Positions 30,617 through 40,058 of a DNA stretch of 64,000 bases are shown here, in pieces. The position numbers were made by a program, and so were the translations under genes. The stretch lies in the NCBI RefSeq assembly GCF_003569765.1, contig NZ_QXMG01000022.1, positions 1 to 64,000 of the forward strand. The letters run 5' to 3'. Below the pieces are notes generated by a model. That model saw only the letters and a program-made list of their open reading frames with translations, made no database searches and was not told the origin of the DNA. Position 1 is the first letter of the stretch. Every line of letters starts with the position of its first letter. Source of the DNA: Caldimonas tepidiphila. Its GTDB lineage: Bacteria > Pseudomonadota > Gammaproteobacteria > Burkholderiales > Burkholderiaceae_C.

Positions 30617-32005
30617 ATGCAGTCCTTGCAGGACTTCCTCGGCGCGTTCAACGGCCTCGTCTGGGGCACCCCCATGATCGTGCTGATCCTCGGCACCGGC
30701 CTCTACCTCCAGCTGCGGCTGGGCTTCATGCCGCTGCGCCGCATCGCCTACGGCTTCCGGCTGATCTGGGGCAGCCGCCGTCGCGCCGAGCGCGCCGAAG
30801 GCGAGATCTCGCCCTTCGCGGCGCTGATGACGGCGCTGTCGGCCACGGTGGGCACCGGCAACATCGCCGGCGTCGCCACCGCGATCGCGGTGGGCGGGCC
30901 CGGCGCGCTGTTCTGGATGTGGGTGACGGCGCTGGTCGGCATGGCGACCAAGTACGGCGAGGTCGTGCTCGCGGTGAAGTACCGCGAGCGCGACGACCGC
31001 GGCGAGCACGTCGGCGGCCCGATGTACGCGATCAGGAACGGGCTGGGCCGGCGCTGGCACTGGCTCGGCACCGCCTTCGCCGTCTTCGGCGGGCTCGCCG
31101 GCTTCGGCATCGGCAACATGGTGCAGGCCAACGGCATCGCCGGCGCCGTGCACAACGCCTTCGGCGTCGAGACCTGGGTCACCGGCGCGGTGCTGCTGGT
31201 GCTCACCGGCGCGGTGATCCTCGGCGGCATCCGGCGCATCGGCGCGGTGGCCGAATACCTGGTGCCGGCGATGTGCATCGGCTACATGGCCTGCGTGGCC
31301 GTGGTGCTGGTGGTCTTCGCCGAGCGCATCCCGGCCGCGCTCGCGCTGATCCTGCACCACGCCTTCAACCCGGCGGCGGCCACCGGCGGCTTCCTCGGCG
31401 CCTCGGTGCTGCTGGCGCTGCAGAAGGGCGTGGCGCGCGGCATCTTCTCCAACGAGGCCGGCCTCGGGACCGCCGGCATCGCGCAGGCCGCGGGCGCCAC
31501 GCGCGCCCCGGTGCAGTCGGGCCTGATCGGCATGATGGGCACCTTCATCGACACGATCATCGTCTGCACGATGACCGGGCTGGCGATCGTCGTCAGCGGT
31601 GTGTGGGACTCGGGCGCGAGCGGCGCGGTGCTCAGCGCCTCGGCCTTCGAGGCGGCGATGCCGGGCGTGGGCAAGTACCTGCTGGCGGTGTGCCTGGCGC
31701 TGTTCGCCTTCACGACCATCCTCGGCTGGGCCTACTACGGCGAGAAGTGCTGGGAGTTCCTCGCCGGCAGCGCCAGCCGGACGCCCTTCCGCATCGTCTG
31801 GACCCTGGCGGTGTTCCCGGGGGCGGTGCTGAGCCTGGACTTCGCGTGGCTGGTGGCCGACACGCTCAACGCGCTGATGGCGATCCCCAACCTGATCTCG
31901 CTGCTGCTGCTCAGCCCGGTGATCGTGCAGGCGACGCGCGAGTACTTCGAGCGCGAGAACGGCGCGCTGCCGCAGGTGGCGCCGGCCCGCGCGCCCGGCC
32001 GCTGA
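30617..32005 (+). CDS. Alanine/glycine:cation symporter (AGCS family)
   Basis: A 462-residue membrane protein with about 11 helices that imports alanine or glycine with sodium. AGCS signatures are FAALMTALSATVGTGNIAGVATAI (residues about 65-88, in two parts), the GGPMYAI segment, GIFSNEAGLGTAGIAQ and GWAYYGEKCWEFL. ATG 30617 follows GACAGGAGACAAGC. The neighbouring Lrp-type regulator and dadA-dadX identify alanine as the likely substrate. A strong hairpin at 32060 separates it from dadA. Confidence 0.93.
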   Translation: MQSLQDFLGAFNGLVWGTPMIVLILGTGLYLQLRLGFMPLRRIAYGFRLIWGSRRRAERAEGEISPFAALMTALSATVGTGNIAGVATAIAVGGPGALFWMWVTALVGMATKYGEVVLAVKYRERDDRGEHVGGPMYAIRNGLGRRWHWLGTAFAVFGGLAGFGIGNMVQANGIAGAVHNAFGVETWVTGAVLLVLTGAVILGGIRRIGAVAEYLVPAMCIGYMACVAVVLVVFAERIPAALALILHHAFNPAAATGGFLGASVLLALQKGVARGIFSNEAGLGTAGIAQAAGATRAPVQSGLIGMMGTFIDTIIVCTMTGLAIVVSGVWDSGASGAVLSASAFEAAMPGVGKYLLAVCLALFAFTTILGWAYYGEKCWEFLAGSASRTPFRIVWTLAVFPGAVLSLDFAWLVADTLNALMAIPNLISLLLLSPVIVQATREYFERENGALPQVAPARAPGR

Positions 32006-32059
32006 GCCGGTCCGGGCGCATCGCCCCGGCCCCGTCCCCGGCCGGTAGACCGGGGGCTT

Positions 32060-32092
32060 CCCGGCGTCGCGCCACCAGGCCGCGACGCCGGG
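32060..32092 (+). terminator. Long hairpin between the alanine symporter and dadA
   Basis: A perfect 12-bp inverted repeat (32060-32071 with 32081-32092) with a 9-base loop, 55 bases after the symporter stop. No T tract follows, so it could be a terminator or an RNA-stabilising structure. Confidence 0.45.
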
Positions 32093-32135
32093 CCGCGATT
32101 TCGACGGCGCAGGCCGGCGCGCCCGCGCCACGCGC

Positions 32136-32198
32136 AAAAAATCCCACTGCGCACCGGCCAGAAATCAGTGGTTTTTACCGCCGATCACTCCATAGACT
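32136..32198 (+). promoter_or_regulatory. dadA promoter with inverted Lrp/DadR-like boxes
   Basis: AAAAAATCCCACTG (32136-32149) and CAGTGGTTTTT (32166-32176) form an inverted pair. The right half overlaps the expected -35 of a TAGACT -10 (32193-32198). The 27-base distance from box to -10 equals that in the alanine symporter promoter. Confidence 0.55.
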
Positions 32199-32230
32199 CT
32201 CGTTCATTCCCGAATATCTGGAGACATGCA

Positions 32231-33541
32231 ATGAAAGTCATTGTCCTCGGCGGCGGCGTGATCGGCGTCAGCACCGCCTACTACCTCGCCCGCGCCGGCG
32301 CGCAGGTCACGCTCGTCGAGCGCCAGCCGGGCGTCGCGCTGGAGACGAGCTTCGCCAACGCGGGCCAAGTCTCGCCCGGCTACTCGACGCCCTGGGCCGC
32401 GCCCGGCATCCCGCTCAAGGCGATGAAATGGCTGTTCCAGCGCCACGCGCCGCTGTCGATCCGGCCCGACGGCAGCCTGTTCCAGCTGCGCTGGATGGCG
32501 GCGATGCTGCGCAACTGCACCACGGCCCGCTACGCGCTCAACAAGGAGCGCATGATGCGCGTGGCCGAGTACAGCCGCGACTGCCTGCGCGAGCTGCGCG
32601 CCGAGACCGGGCTGCAGTACGAGCAGCGCAGCGGCGGCACGCTGCAGGTCTTCCGCACCCAGGCGCAGCTCGACGCGGTCGCGCGCGACACCGCGGTGCT
32701 CGAGGAGTGCGGCGTGCCCTACGAGCTGCTCGACCGCGACGGGCTCGCCCGCGTCGAGCCAGGCCTGGCGCATGCGCGCGAGCGTCTCGTCGGCGGCCTG
32801 CGGCTGCCCAACGACGAAACCGGCGACTGCCACCTGTTCACCACCGGGCTCGCCTCCCGGCTGCCCGGGCTGGGCGTGGAGCTGCGCTTCGGCACCGCGG
32901 TGCAGCGGCTCGAGCTGCAGGGCGGGCGCATCGCCGGCGTGAGGCTGGAGGGCGGCGAGCTGCTGCGCGCGGACCGCTACGTGCTCGCACTCGGCAGCTA
33001 CTCGCGCGAGCTGCTCGCGCCGCTCGGGCTGGACCTGCCGGTCTACCCGCTCAAGGGCTACTCGCTGACGGTGCCGCTGCTCGACGCGGGCCTCGCGCCG
33101 CAGTCCACGGTGCTTGACGAGACCTACAAGATCGCGATCACGCGCTTCGATGAGCGCATCCGCGTCGGCGGCATGGCCGAGCTCGGCGGGTTCGACCTGC
33201 GGCTGAACCCGCGCCGGCGCGAGACGCTCGAGATGGTGGTCGGCGACCTCTTCCCCGGCGGCGACCTGCCGCGCGCCGAATTCTGGACGGGCCTGCGGCC
33301 GATGACGCCCGACGGCACGCCGATCGTCGGCGCCACGCCCTGGGACAACCTGTTCCTGAACACCGGCCACGGCACGCTGGGCTGGACCATGGCCTGCGGC
33401 TCGGGCCGGCTGCTGGCCGACCTGGTGACGGGCCGGCGCCCCGAGATCCGCACCGACGGCCTGTCGGTCGAGCGCTACCTGGGCGCTGCAGCGCGCGCGC
33501 CGCGCGGGCGCACCCCGGCGGCCCACGGGGCCGCGGCATGA
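32231..33541 (+). CDS. dadA: D-amino acid dehydrogenase small subunit
   Basis: A 436-residue FAD enzyme oxidising D-alanine to pyruvate with transfer to the respiratory chain at the membrane. The N-terminal dinucleotide fold is [54 protein letters not shown] and [16 protein letters not shown] are family motifs. Start at ATG 32231 with TGGAGA upstream. It ends in an ATGA overlap with the racemase gene, so the two are coupled. Confidence 0.96.
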   Translation: MKVIVLGGGVIGVSTAYYLARAGAQVTLVERQPGVALETSFANAGQVSPGYSTPWAAPGIPLKAMKWLFQRHAPLSIRPDGSLFQLRWMAAMLRNCTTARYALNKERMMRVAEYSRDCLRELRAETGLQYEQRSGGTLQVFRTQAQLDAVARDTAVLEECGVPYELLDRDGLARVEPGLAHARERLVGGLRLPNDETGDCHLFTTGLASRLPGLGVELRFGTAVQRLELQGGRIAGVRLEGGELLRADRYVLALGSYSRELLAPLGLDLPVYPLKGYSLTVPLLDAGLAPQSTVLDETYKIAITRFDERIRVGGMAELGGFDLRLNPRRRETLEMVVGDLFPGGDLPRAEFWTGLRPMTPDGTPIVGATPWDNLFLNTGHGTLGWTMACGSGRLLADLVTGRRPEIRTDGLSVERYLGAAARAPRGRTPAAHGAAA

Positions 33542-34617
33542 CCCGTCCGTCCGAGGCCCGGATCGACCTGGACGCGCTGCGGCACAACGCCGCGCTGCTG
33601 CGCGAGCGCCACGGCGGCCGGCTGCTCGCGGTCCTGAAGGCCGACGCCTACGGCCACGGCGCCGCGGCCTGCGCCCGCGCGCTGCAGGAGCGCTGCGACG
33701 GCTTCGCGGTGGCCTTCCTCGACGAGGCGCTGGCGCTGCGCGCGGCCGGCGTGCGCGCGCCGCTGCTGCTGCTCGAGGGCGTCTTCGACGCGGCCGAGCT
33801 CGACGCCGCCGCCGCGCAGGGCCTGTGGATCGTCGTGCACCACGAGGCGCAGCTGCGCCTGATCGAGTCGGCCGCGCTGCCGCCGGCCTCGCTCGCGGTC
33901 TGGCTCAAGATGGACAGCGGCATGCACCGCGCCGGCTTCGCGCCGGAGCAGGTCCGCGCGGCGCATGCCCGGCTGCGGGCCTGCGGCGCCGTCGCCTCGC
34001 TGACGCTGATGAGCCATTTCGCGCGGGCCGACGAGCCGGACTGCGACGCGACGCCGCGGCAGCTGCAGGTGTTCGAGGAGGCCACCGCGGGCCTTGCCGG
34101 CGAGCGCAGCCTCTGCAACTCCGCCGGCCTGCTCGCGTGGCCGCAGGCGCGGCGCGACTGGGCGCGGGCCGGCATCGCGCTCTACGGCGCGGACCCGATC
34201 CCCGGCGGCGGCCACGGCCTGCGCCCGGTGATGACGCTGCAGAGCCGCGTCTTCGCCGAGCGCTGGCTCGCGCCCGGCGAGGCGCTGGGCTACGGCGGGC
34301 TCTTCGTCGCCTCCGCGCCGACGCGCGTCGGGCTGGTGGCGATCGGCTACGCCGACGGCTACCCGCGCGCCGCCGCGACCGGCACCCCGGTGGCGGTGGA
34401 CGGCCGGCTCACCCGCACGCTCGGCCGGGTGTCGATGGACATGATGACGGTCGACCTGACAGGGCTGCCCGATGCCGGGATCGGCAGCCGCGTCGAGCTG
34501 TGGGGGCCGCAGGTGGACGTCAACGAGGTGGCGCGCCGCGCCGGGACGATCGCCTACGAGCTGCTGTGCAACGTCAAGCGCGTGCCGCGGCGGTACGCGG
34601 AGGCGGCGCCGGCCTGA
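33538..34617 (+). CDS. dadX: Alanine racemase, catabolic
   Basis: A 359-residue PLP enzyme interconverting L- and D-alanine. The PLP lysine is K34 in LKADAYGHG, and the catalytic tyrosine is in GYGGLFVAS (about residue 255). The [14 protein letters not shown] and [14 protein letters not shown] segments are typical. Overlap with dadA marks it as the catabolic racemase (DadX) rather than the biosynthetic Alr, though sequence alone does not separate them. Confidence 0.95.
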   Translation: MTRPSEARIDLDALRHNAALLRERHGGRLLAVLKADAYGHGAAACARALQERCDGFAVAFLDEALALRAAGVRAPLLLLEGVFDAAELDAAAAQGLWIVVHHEAQLRLIESAALPPASLAVWLKMDSGMHRAGFAPEQVRAAHARLRACGAVASLTLMSHFARADEPDCDATPRQLQVFEEATAGLAGERSLCNSAGLLAWPQARRDWARAGIALYGADPIPGGGHGLRPVMTLQSRVFAERWLAPGEALGYGGLFVASAPTRVGLVAIGYADGYPRAAATGTPVAVDGRLTRTLGRVSMDMMTVDLTGLPDAGIGSRVELWGPQVDVNEVARRAGTIAYELLCNVKRVPRRYAEAAPA

Positions 34618-34652
34618 ACCGCCGCGCGTCTCGGGCCGCGCGCTGGCGGCCT

Positions 34653-35831
34653 TCAGTGCCCGGGGTCGCAGCGCCCGGCACGCCAGTGGCAGGCCGCGGA
34701 CAGCAGGCCGCTGACCGCCGCGGCCCAGAACACCGCGGCGTAGCCGAGCTCGCTCGCCAGCGCCGCGCCGAGCACGCCGCCGACCACCCCCGACAGCCCA
34801 TAGGCGCCCATCGAGTACAGCGCCTGCCCGCGGCTCCTAAGCCGGCCGGGGAAGTAGCGGCTCACGAGCGCGACGCAGGCGGTGTGCTGCGCCGCGAAGG
34901 TGATCGCGTGCGCCGCCTGCGCGAGCAGCAGCACCCAGAACTCCGTGCCGAGGGCGGCGGTGGCGCCGAAGCGCAGCGCGGCGACCAGCCCCGCGGCGAC
35001 CAGCCAGCCGTGCACGCGCTGCGGCGACAGCCAGCGCCCCTGGAACCAGAACCAGACGATCTCGATCGCGACCGACACGCCCCACAGCACGCCGATCACG
35101 CGCTTGGAGTGGCCGAGCGCGTCGAGGTAGAGCGAGAAGAAGACGTAGAGCGCGATGTGCGCCAGCACCATGAAGAAGGCGCCGGCGAAGAACCAGCGCA
35201 CGCGCGGCTCGAGCAGCACCGGGGCGAGCTGCGGCGCCGGCTCGTCGGTGGCGTGCGTCTCCGGCTGGCGAGGCAGCGCGAAGGCGATCGCCGCCTGCGT
35301 CGCGAGCAGCGCGAGCAGCAGCACCGGGAACAGCGCCATGCCCTGCGCCTCCAGCACCATGCCGAACAGCAGCACCGAGACGAGGAAGCCGACCGAGCCC
35401 CAGACGCGCACCCGGCCGTAGCGTCCGGCGTCCATGCCGCCGGCGGTGCTGCTCGCCTGCGCGACCACGGTCTCGGTCAGCGGCACGATGGCCGCGTTGA
35501 AGGAGAACAGCGCCAGCGTCACCGCCGCGAGCGCGGGCGTGGACAGCGGCAGCAGGTAGGCGGTGGCGGTGCAGGCGGTCAGCACCGCGGCGAGCCGGAT
35601 CAGCGCGACGCGCTCGCCGCTGCGGTCGGCGAGCACGCCCCAGACGTAGGGCGCGGCCACCCGCGTCCACGAGGGCAGCGAGGCCATCAGGCCGAGCTCG
35701 AAGGCGCCGAGCCCGAGCGACTTGAACCACAGCGGCGCGTAGGGGTTGAAGACCCCGATCACCGCGAAGCAGGCGGCCGACAGCGCGGCGCTCGCCAGCA
35801 GCGCGCGCCGCTGCAGCACCGCGTCGGACAC
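34653..35831 (-). CDS. MFS transporter
   Basis: A 392-residue 12-helix major facilitator superfamily protein. It resembles the LacY-like/HcaT nucleoside-phenylpropionate branch (FNPYAPLWFKSLG at the N-terminus, VWGVLADRSGERV in the loop between helices 2 and 3, and the RVWGSVGFLVSV helix 5 start). Start assigned to GTG 35831, five bases after the aroC stop, since the open frame further upstream is inside aroC and low complexity. Likely co-transcribed with aroC. Substrate unknown. Confidence 0.85.
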   Translation of the reverse strand: MSDAVLQRRALLASAALSAACFAVIGVFNPYAPLWFKSLGLGAFELGLMASLPSWTRVAAPYVWGVLADRSGERVALIRLAAVLTACTATAYLLPLSTPALAAVTLALFSFNAAIVPLTETVVAQASSTAGGMDAGRYGRVRVWGSVGFLVSVLLFGMVLEAQGMALFPVLLLALLATQAAIAFALPRQPETHATDEPAPQLAPVLLEPRVRWFFAGAFFMVLAHIALYVFFSLYLDALGHSKRVIGVLWGVSVAIEIVWFWFQGRWLSPQRVHGWLVAAGLVAALRFGATAALGTEFWVLLLAQAAHAITFAAQHTACVALVSRYFPGRLRSRGQALYSMGAYGLSGVVGGVLGAALASELGYAAVFWAAAVSGLLSAACHWRAGRCDPGH

Positions 35832-35836
35832 GCGGC

Positions 35837-36943
35837 TCAGGCGCCGCTCGTGCGCGCGGCGATCGCCGGCGTCGCCACCTGCACGTCGCCGCACTGCGCG
35901 CGCTGGCGCAGCGCGTGCTCGATCAGCACGAGCGCGAGCATCGCCTCGGCGATCGGGGTGGCGCGGATGCCGACGCAAGGATCGTGGCGGCCGAAGGTCT
36001 CGACGGTGGCCGGCTCGCCCGCGAGGTCGATCGACTGGCGCGGCGTGCGGATCGAGCTCGTCGGCTTGATCGCGAGCGAGACGATGATGTCCTGCCCGGT
36101 CGAGATGCCGCCGAGCACGCCGCCGGCGTGGTTGCTTCTGAAACCCTCGGGCGTGAGCTCGTCGCCGTGCTCGCTGCCCTTCTGGCGCACGCTGTCGAAG
36201 CCCGCGCCGATCTCGACGCCCTTGACCGCGTTGATGCCCATCATGGCAAAGGCGATGTCGGCGTCGAGCTTGTCGAACAGTGGCGCGCCCCAGCCGACCG
36301 GCACGCCCTTGGCCTCAACGTAGAGCCGCGCGCCGACCGAGTCGCCCGCCTTGCGCAGCGCGTCCATGTAGGCCTCGAGCTCCGCGGTCTTTGCCGCGGT
36401 GGCGGCGAAGAAGGGGTTCTGTCCGACCTGGCTCCAGTCCTCGACGGGGATCTCGATCTCGCCGATCGCGGTCATGCAGCCGCGGATCTCGACGCCGAAC
36501 TGCTCGCGCAGCCACTTCTTCGCCACGGCACCGGCGCCGACCATCGGCGCGGTCATGCGCGCCGACGAGCGCCCGCCGCCGCGCGGGTCGCGGATGCCGT
36601 ACTTGTGCCAGTAGGTGTAGTCCGCGTGGCCGGGGCGGAAGGTCTGCGCGATGTTGCCGTAGTCCTTGCTGCGCTGGTCGGTGTTGCGGATCACGAGCGC
36701 GATCGGCGTGCCGGTGGTCTTGCCCTCGTAGACGCCCGAGAGGATCTCGACCGCGTCGGGCTCGTTGCGCTGCGTGACGTGGCGCGAGGTGCCGGGGCGG
36801 CGGCGGTCGAGCTCGGGCTGGATGTCGGCCTCGGACAGGCTCATCCCCGGCGGGCAGCCGTCGATCACGCAGCCGATGGCCGGGCCGTGCGACTCGCCGA
36901 AGTTCATGACGCGAAACAGGGTGCCGAAGGAGCTGCCGGACAT
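35837..36943 (-). CDS. aroC: Chorismate synthase
   Basis: A 368-residue FMN-dependent enzyme making chorismate from EPSP, the last common step to aromatic amino acids. N-terminal [21 protein letters not shown], the [17 protein letters not shown] and [19 protein letters not shown] blocks and the later [12 protein letters not shown] are diagnostic. It starts at ATG 36943 behind a leader containing overlapping hairpins (36963-37014), which suggest attenuation. Confidence 0.97.
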   Translation of the reverse strand: MSGSSFGTLFRVMNFGESHGPAIGCVIDGCPPGMSLSEADIQPELDRRRPGTSRHVTQRNEPDAVEILSGVYEGKTTGTPIALVIRNTDQRSKDYGNIAQTFRPGHADYTYWHKYGIRDPRGGGRSSARMTAPMVGAGAVAKKWLREQFGVEIRGCMTAIGEIEIPVEDWSQVGQNPFFAATAAKTAELEAYMDALRKAGDSVGARLYVEAKGVPVGWGAPLFDKLDADIAFAMMGINAVKGVEIGAGFDSVRQKGSEHGDELTPEGFRSNHAGGVLGGISTGQDIIVSLAIKPTSSIRTPRQSIDLAGEPATVETFGRHDPCVGIRATPIAEAMLALVLIEHALRQRAQCGDVQVATPAIAARTSGA

Positions 36944-36962
36944 GGTTTTTCTCGCTGAATGG

Positions 36963-37014
36963 AAAAAGCCGCCGCGGGAGGCCGGGGCGGCTTCGACGAA
37001 GCCGCGAAGGCTTC
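36963..37014 (-). promoter_or_regulatory. Attenuator-like leader of aroC
   Basis: Three mutually exclusive stems on the minus strand: 37009-37014 with 36998-37003; 36998-37005 with 36987-36994; and 36986-36993 with 36966-36973, the last followed by a T run. This is a 1:2/2:3/3:4 architecture with a terminator as the final stem, lying between a TAGAAT -10 and the aroC start. No leader peptide is visible. It might also simply terminate the upstream CBS gene. Confidence 0.45.
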
Positions 37015-37027
37015 GGTGTAAGGCTCG

Positions 37028-37033
37028 ATTCTA
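37028..37033 (-). promoter_or_regulatory. Candidate -10 element for aroC
   Basis: TAGAAT in the recurring CTAGAATC string, 85 bases upstream of the aroC start. It lies after the CBS gene and before the leader hairpins. No clear -35. Confidence 0.4.
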
Positions 37034-37077
37034 GCCGCGGGGCCGGCGGGCGGGCTCGCGCGCGGGGGCGTGGCGGC

Positions 37078-37545
37078 TCACAGCTTCGGCTCGGCCTCGG
37101 CGGAGCCTTCCTGGACCGGCCAGTCGCGGATGTAGGCCTTGAGCATGCGGTTCTCGAAGTCCTGGCCGTCCACCACCGCCTTGGCGACGTCGTAGAACGA
37201 GATCACGCCCATCAGCGTGCGCTGGCTCAGCACCGGCATGTAGCGGGCGTGGCGGCCGAGCATCATGCGGCGCACCTCGTCGATCTCGGTGTCGGGCGTG
37301 CAGGTCAGCGGATGGTCGTCCATCACCGTCTGCACCACCATCGAGCCGACCTGGCCGTTGTTGCGCACGACCGCCTTGATCACCTCGCGGAAGGTGAGCA
37401 TGCCGACGAGGTCGCCGTGCGACATCACGACCAGCGAGCCGATGTCGTGCTCGGCCATGGCCTTGAGCGCATCGGCGAGCGGCTGCCCGGGCGACACGGT
37501 GAACAGCGCGTTGCCCTTGACTCGCAGGATGTCGCTGACTTTCAT
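37078..37545 (-). CDS. Two-CBS-domain protein
   Basis: A 155-residue protein made almost only of a CBS pair (Bateman module): KVSDILRVKGNALFTVSPGQ and DIGSLVVMSHGDLVGMLTFREV form CBS1, VQTVMDDHPLTCTPDTEIDEV and MPVLSQRTLMGVISFYDVAK form CBS2. Such stand-alone proteins bind adenine nucleotides and modulate partners. No partner is fused. It is divergent from metY, with a palindrome between the two starts. Confidence 0.9.
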   Translation of the reverse strand: MKVSDILRVKGNALFTVSPGQPLADALKAMAEHDIGSLVVMSHGDLVGMLTFREVIKAVVRNNGQVGSMVVQTVMDDHPLTCTPDTEIDEVRRMMLGRHARYMPVLSQRTLMGVISFYDVAKAVVDGQDFENRMLKAYIRDWPVQEGSAEAEPKL

Positions 37546-37602
37546 TTGGCTTTGTCTCCAGAGGGAAAACGAGCAGCACGAACTCGCTCGAATCGGTAAA
37601 AG

Positions 37603-37613
37603 TTGACTGTCAA
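37603..37613. promoter_or_regulatory. Palindrome between the CBS gene and metY
   Basis: TTGACTGTCAA is a perfect 11-base palindrome (5-bp arms) in the 111-base divergent gap, flanked by AT-rich sequence. It could be an operator or contain a -35. No regulator is assigned. Confidence 0.35.
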
Positions 37614-37656
37614 TATAGCCCACAACGTGCGTGGGAGAAACACTGGAGATTCGCAC

Positions 37657-38976
37657 ATGCCCGGACCGACCGACCCCGGCTTCGACACCCTCGCGCTGCA
37701 CGCCGGCGCCGCCCCGGCTCCGGGCACCGGCGCGCGCGCGCTGCCGATCCACCTCAGCACCTCCTTCGTGTTCCGCGACAGCGACCACGCGGCGGCGCTG
37801 TTCAACATGGAGCGCGCCGGCCACGTCTACTCGCGCATCTCGAACCCGACCACCGCGGTGCTCGAGGAGCGCATCGCGGCGCTCGAGGGCGGCATCGGCG
37901 CGATCGCCACCGCGAGCGGCCAAGCGGCGCTGCACCTCGCGATCGCGACGCTGATGGGCGCGGGCTCGCACATCGTCGCCAGCAGCGCGCTCTACGGCGG
38001 CTCGCACAACCTGCTGCACTACACGCTGCCGCGCTTCGGCATCGAGACCAGTTTCGTCGCGCCCGGCGACCTCGCGGCCTGGCGCGCCGCGGTGCGGCCG
38101 AACACCCGGCTCTTCTTCGGCGAGGCGCTGGGCAACCCCGGCATGGACGTGCTCGACATCCCGGCGGTGGGCGCGCTCGCGCACGAGGCCGGCGTGCCGC
38201 TGTTGGTCGACGCGACGCTCGCGACGCCCTGGCTGCTGCGCCCCTTCGAGCACGGCGCCGACCTCGTGTTGCACTCGGCGACCAAGTTCCTCGGCGGCCA
38301 CGGCACCGTGATCGGCGGGCTGCTGGTGGACGGCGGCCGCTTCGACTGGGAGGCGGCGCACGCGCGCGACGGCCGCTTCGCCGAGCTGTGCGAGCCCTAC
38401 GCGGGCTTTCGCGACATGGTGTTCACCGAGGAGAGCACGGTGGGGGCCTTCCTGCTGCGTGCGCGGCGCGAGGGCCTGCGCGACTTCGGCGCCTGCCTCA
38501 GCCCGCACAGCGCCTGGCTGCTGCTGCAGGGCATCGAGACGCTGCCGCTGCGCATGGAGCGCCATGTCGGCAACGCGCTGAAGGTCGCGCGCCACCTCGC
38601 TGCGCACCCGATGGTGGCGCAGGTCGGCCACCCCGGCCTCGGGACGCACCGCGACCACGAGCTCGCGCAGCGGCTGATGCCGCGCGGCGCCGGCGCCGTG
38701 TTCAGCTTCGAGATCCGCGGCAGCCGCGAGCAGGGCCGGCGCTTCATCGAGTCGCTGAAGCTGTTCTCGCACCTCGCCAACGTCGGCGACTGCCGCTCGC
38801 TGGTGATCCACCCCGCGTCCACCACGCACTCGCGCATGGACGCCGCGGCACTCGCGCAGGCCGGCATCGGCGAGGGCACGATCCGGCTGTCGATCGGGCT
38901 GGAGGACGCTGACGACCTGATCGAGGACCTGGACCGCGCGCTGAAGGCGGCCGAGAAGCTGGGAGCCGCGAAATGA
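37657..38976 (+). CDS. metY: O-acetylhomoserine aminocarboxypropyltransferase (sulfhydrylase)
   Basis: A 439-residue Cys/Met-metabolism PLP enzyme, probably making homocysteine from O-acetylhomoserine and sulfide. The long sulfhydrylase-type N-terminus ([20 protein letters not shown]), [20 protein letters not shown], the [12 protein letters not shown] substrate loop and the PLP lysine in [12 protein letters not shown] fit this subgroup better than cystathionine enzymes, which are about 390 residues. ATG 37657 is preceded by CTGGAGA. It overlaps the next gene by ATGA. Confidence 0.9.
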   Translation: MPGPTDPGFDTLALHAGAAPAPGTGARALPIHLSTSFVFRDSDHAAALFNMERAGHVYSRISNPTTAVLEERIAALEGGIGAIATASGQAALHLAIATLMGAGSHIVASSALYGGSHNLLHYTLPRFGIETSFVAPGDLAAWRAAVRPNTRLFFGEALGNPGMDVLDIPAVGALAHEAGVPLLVDATLATPWLLRPFEHGADLVLHSATKFLGGHGTVIGGLLVDGGRFDWEAAHARDGRFAELCEPYAGFRDMVFTEESTVGAFLLRARREGLRDFGACLSPHSAWLLLQGIETLPLRMERHVGNALKVARHLAAHPMVAQVGHPGLGTHRDHELAQRLMPRGAGAVFSFEIRGSREQGRRFIESLKLFSHLANVGDCRSLVIHPASTTHSRMDAAALAQAGIGEGTIRLSIGLEDADDLIEDLDRALKAAEKLGAAK

Positions 38977-39779
38977 AGCTCGAACTGCACGGCCACGCCG
39001 CCTACGCCTACACCGGCGGCCTGCCCTTCGACCCCGCCCTGCCCTGCGTCGTGCTGATCCACGGCGCGATCAACGACCACAGCGTCTGGGCGCTGCAGAG
39101 CCGCTACCTCGCGCACCACGGCCGCGCGGTGCTCGCGCTCGACCTGCCCGGGCACGGGCGCAGCCTCGGGCCGGCCCTCGGCAGCGTCGAGGCGCTCGCC
39201 GCCTGGGTGGTGGATTTCCTCGACGCGGCCGGCGTCGAATCGGCCGCGCTCGCCGGCCACAGCATGGGATCGCTGATCGCGCTCGAGGCCGCCGCGCGGC
39301 TCGGCGAGCGCGCGCGCAAGCTGGTGATGGTCGGCACCGCCTGGCCAATGAAGGTCTCGCCCGCGCTGCTCGACACCGCGCTGCAGGCCCCGGAGCAGGC
39401 GATGCGCCAGGTCACCGCCTTCTCGCATTCGACGCTCGCGCCCAAGCCCTCGGCGCCGGGCCCGGGCGCCTGGCTGCACGGCGGCAGCCTCGCGCTGATG
39501 CGCCGCCTGCAGTCGCTGCACGCCGAGCGCGAGGGCGGCAACCTGTTCCACAACGACTTCGGCGTCTGCGACCGCTATGCCGGCGCCGAGGCCGCGGCGG
39601 CGGCGCTGCGCTGCCCGGCCGAACTGATCCTCGGCGAGCGCGACGTGATGACGCCGCCGCGCGCGGCGCAGCAGCTCGCCGGCGCGCTGAAGGCGCCCGT
39701 GCGGCTGCTGCCGGCGGGTCACGACCTGATGGGCGAGGCGCCCGACGTCCTACTGGACGCCCTGCGCGCCGCGCTTTGA
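38973..39779 (+). CDS. Alpha/beta hydrolase
   Basis: A 268-residue alpha/beta hydrolase: oxyanion strand VVLIHGAINDHSVW, nucleophile elbow AGHSMGSL (about residue 93), acid in ILGERDVMTPP and terminal histidine in LLPAGHDLMG. It is translationally coupled to metY, an arrangement seen in other Burkholderiales, so a role near sulfur or homoserine metabolism is possible. Substrate unknown. Confidence 0.85.
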   Translation: MKLELHGHAAYAYTGGLPFDPALPCVVLIHGAINDHSVWALQSRYLAHHGRAVLALDLPGHGRSLGPALGSVEALAAWVVDFLDAAGVESAALAGHSMGSLIALEAAARLGERARKLVMVGTAWPMKVSPALLDTALQAPEQAMRQVTAFSHSTLAPKPSAPGPGAWLHGGSLALMRRLQSLHAEREGGNLFHNDFGVCDRYAGAEAAAAALRCPAELILGERDVMTPPRAAQQLAGALKAPVRLLPAGHDLMGEAPDVLLDALRAAL

Positions 39780-39792
39780 CCCACCTCGAACT

Positions 39793-39828
39793 CCGGGCGC
39801 GCCGCCGGCGCCCGGGACATCCGCTTTT
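39793..39828 (+). terminator. Possible terminator after the metY-hydrolase operon
   Basis: An 8-bp stem (39793-39800 with 39808-39815) followed after 9 bases by CTTTTCT. Moderate evidence. Confidence 0.45.
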
Positions 39829-39842
39829 CTGATGTGGATCAA
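39829..39842 (+). promoter_or_regulatory. FNR/Anr-like site
   Basis: CTGATGTGGATCAA differs at one position from the consensus TTGAT-N4-ATCAA. It lies 217 bases before the ABC-phosphatase gene. A TAGATT hexamer (39925-39930) could be a -10, but its distance is not the usual class II spacing. Confidence 0.4.
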
Positions 39843-40058
39843 TGTTTCCGCGGATTTCCCCGCCTTCGCGTTCCCGAGTGGGGTCCCGGCATCACTTCGG
39901 GAGAACCCTGGGCGGGAATTGGAGTAGATTGGCGCCTTCGCGGGCGAAGCCGTCCCCCCACGCCCCGCTCCCCCTTGCCAGCACGCCAGACGCGCCCCCT
40001 CGTTCGGGGAGCGAGGCTGCCGCATTCCCGGGACGAAGAAAAAGATTCAGGAGCGCCC

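Noticed and set aside
28567-33117. A 1516-codon plus-strand open frame
   Set aside because: It runs antisense to the esterase and regulator genes and out of frame through the symporter and dadA. Composition is that of GC-rich shadow frames.
37546-37656. SAM or SAH riboswitch before metY
   Set aside because: The 111-base gap lacks the conserved paired segments of known SAM/SAH riboswitches that I could recognise.
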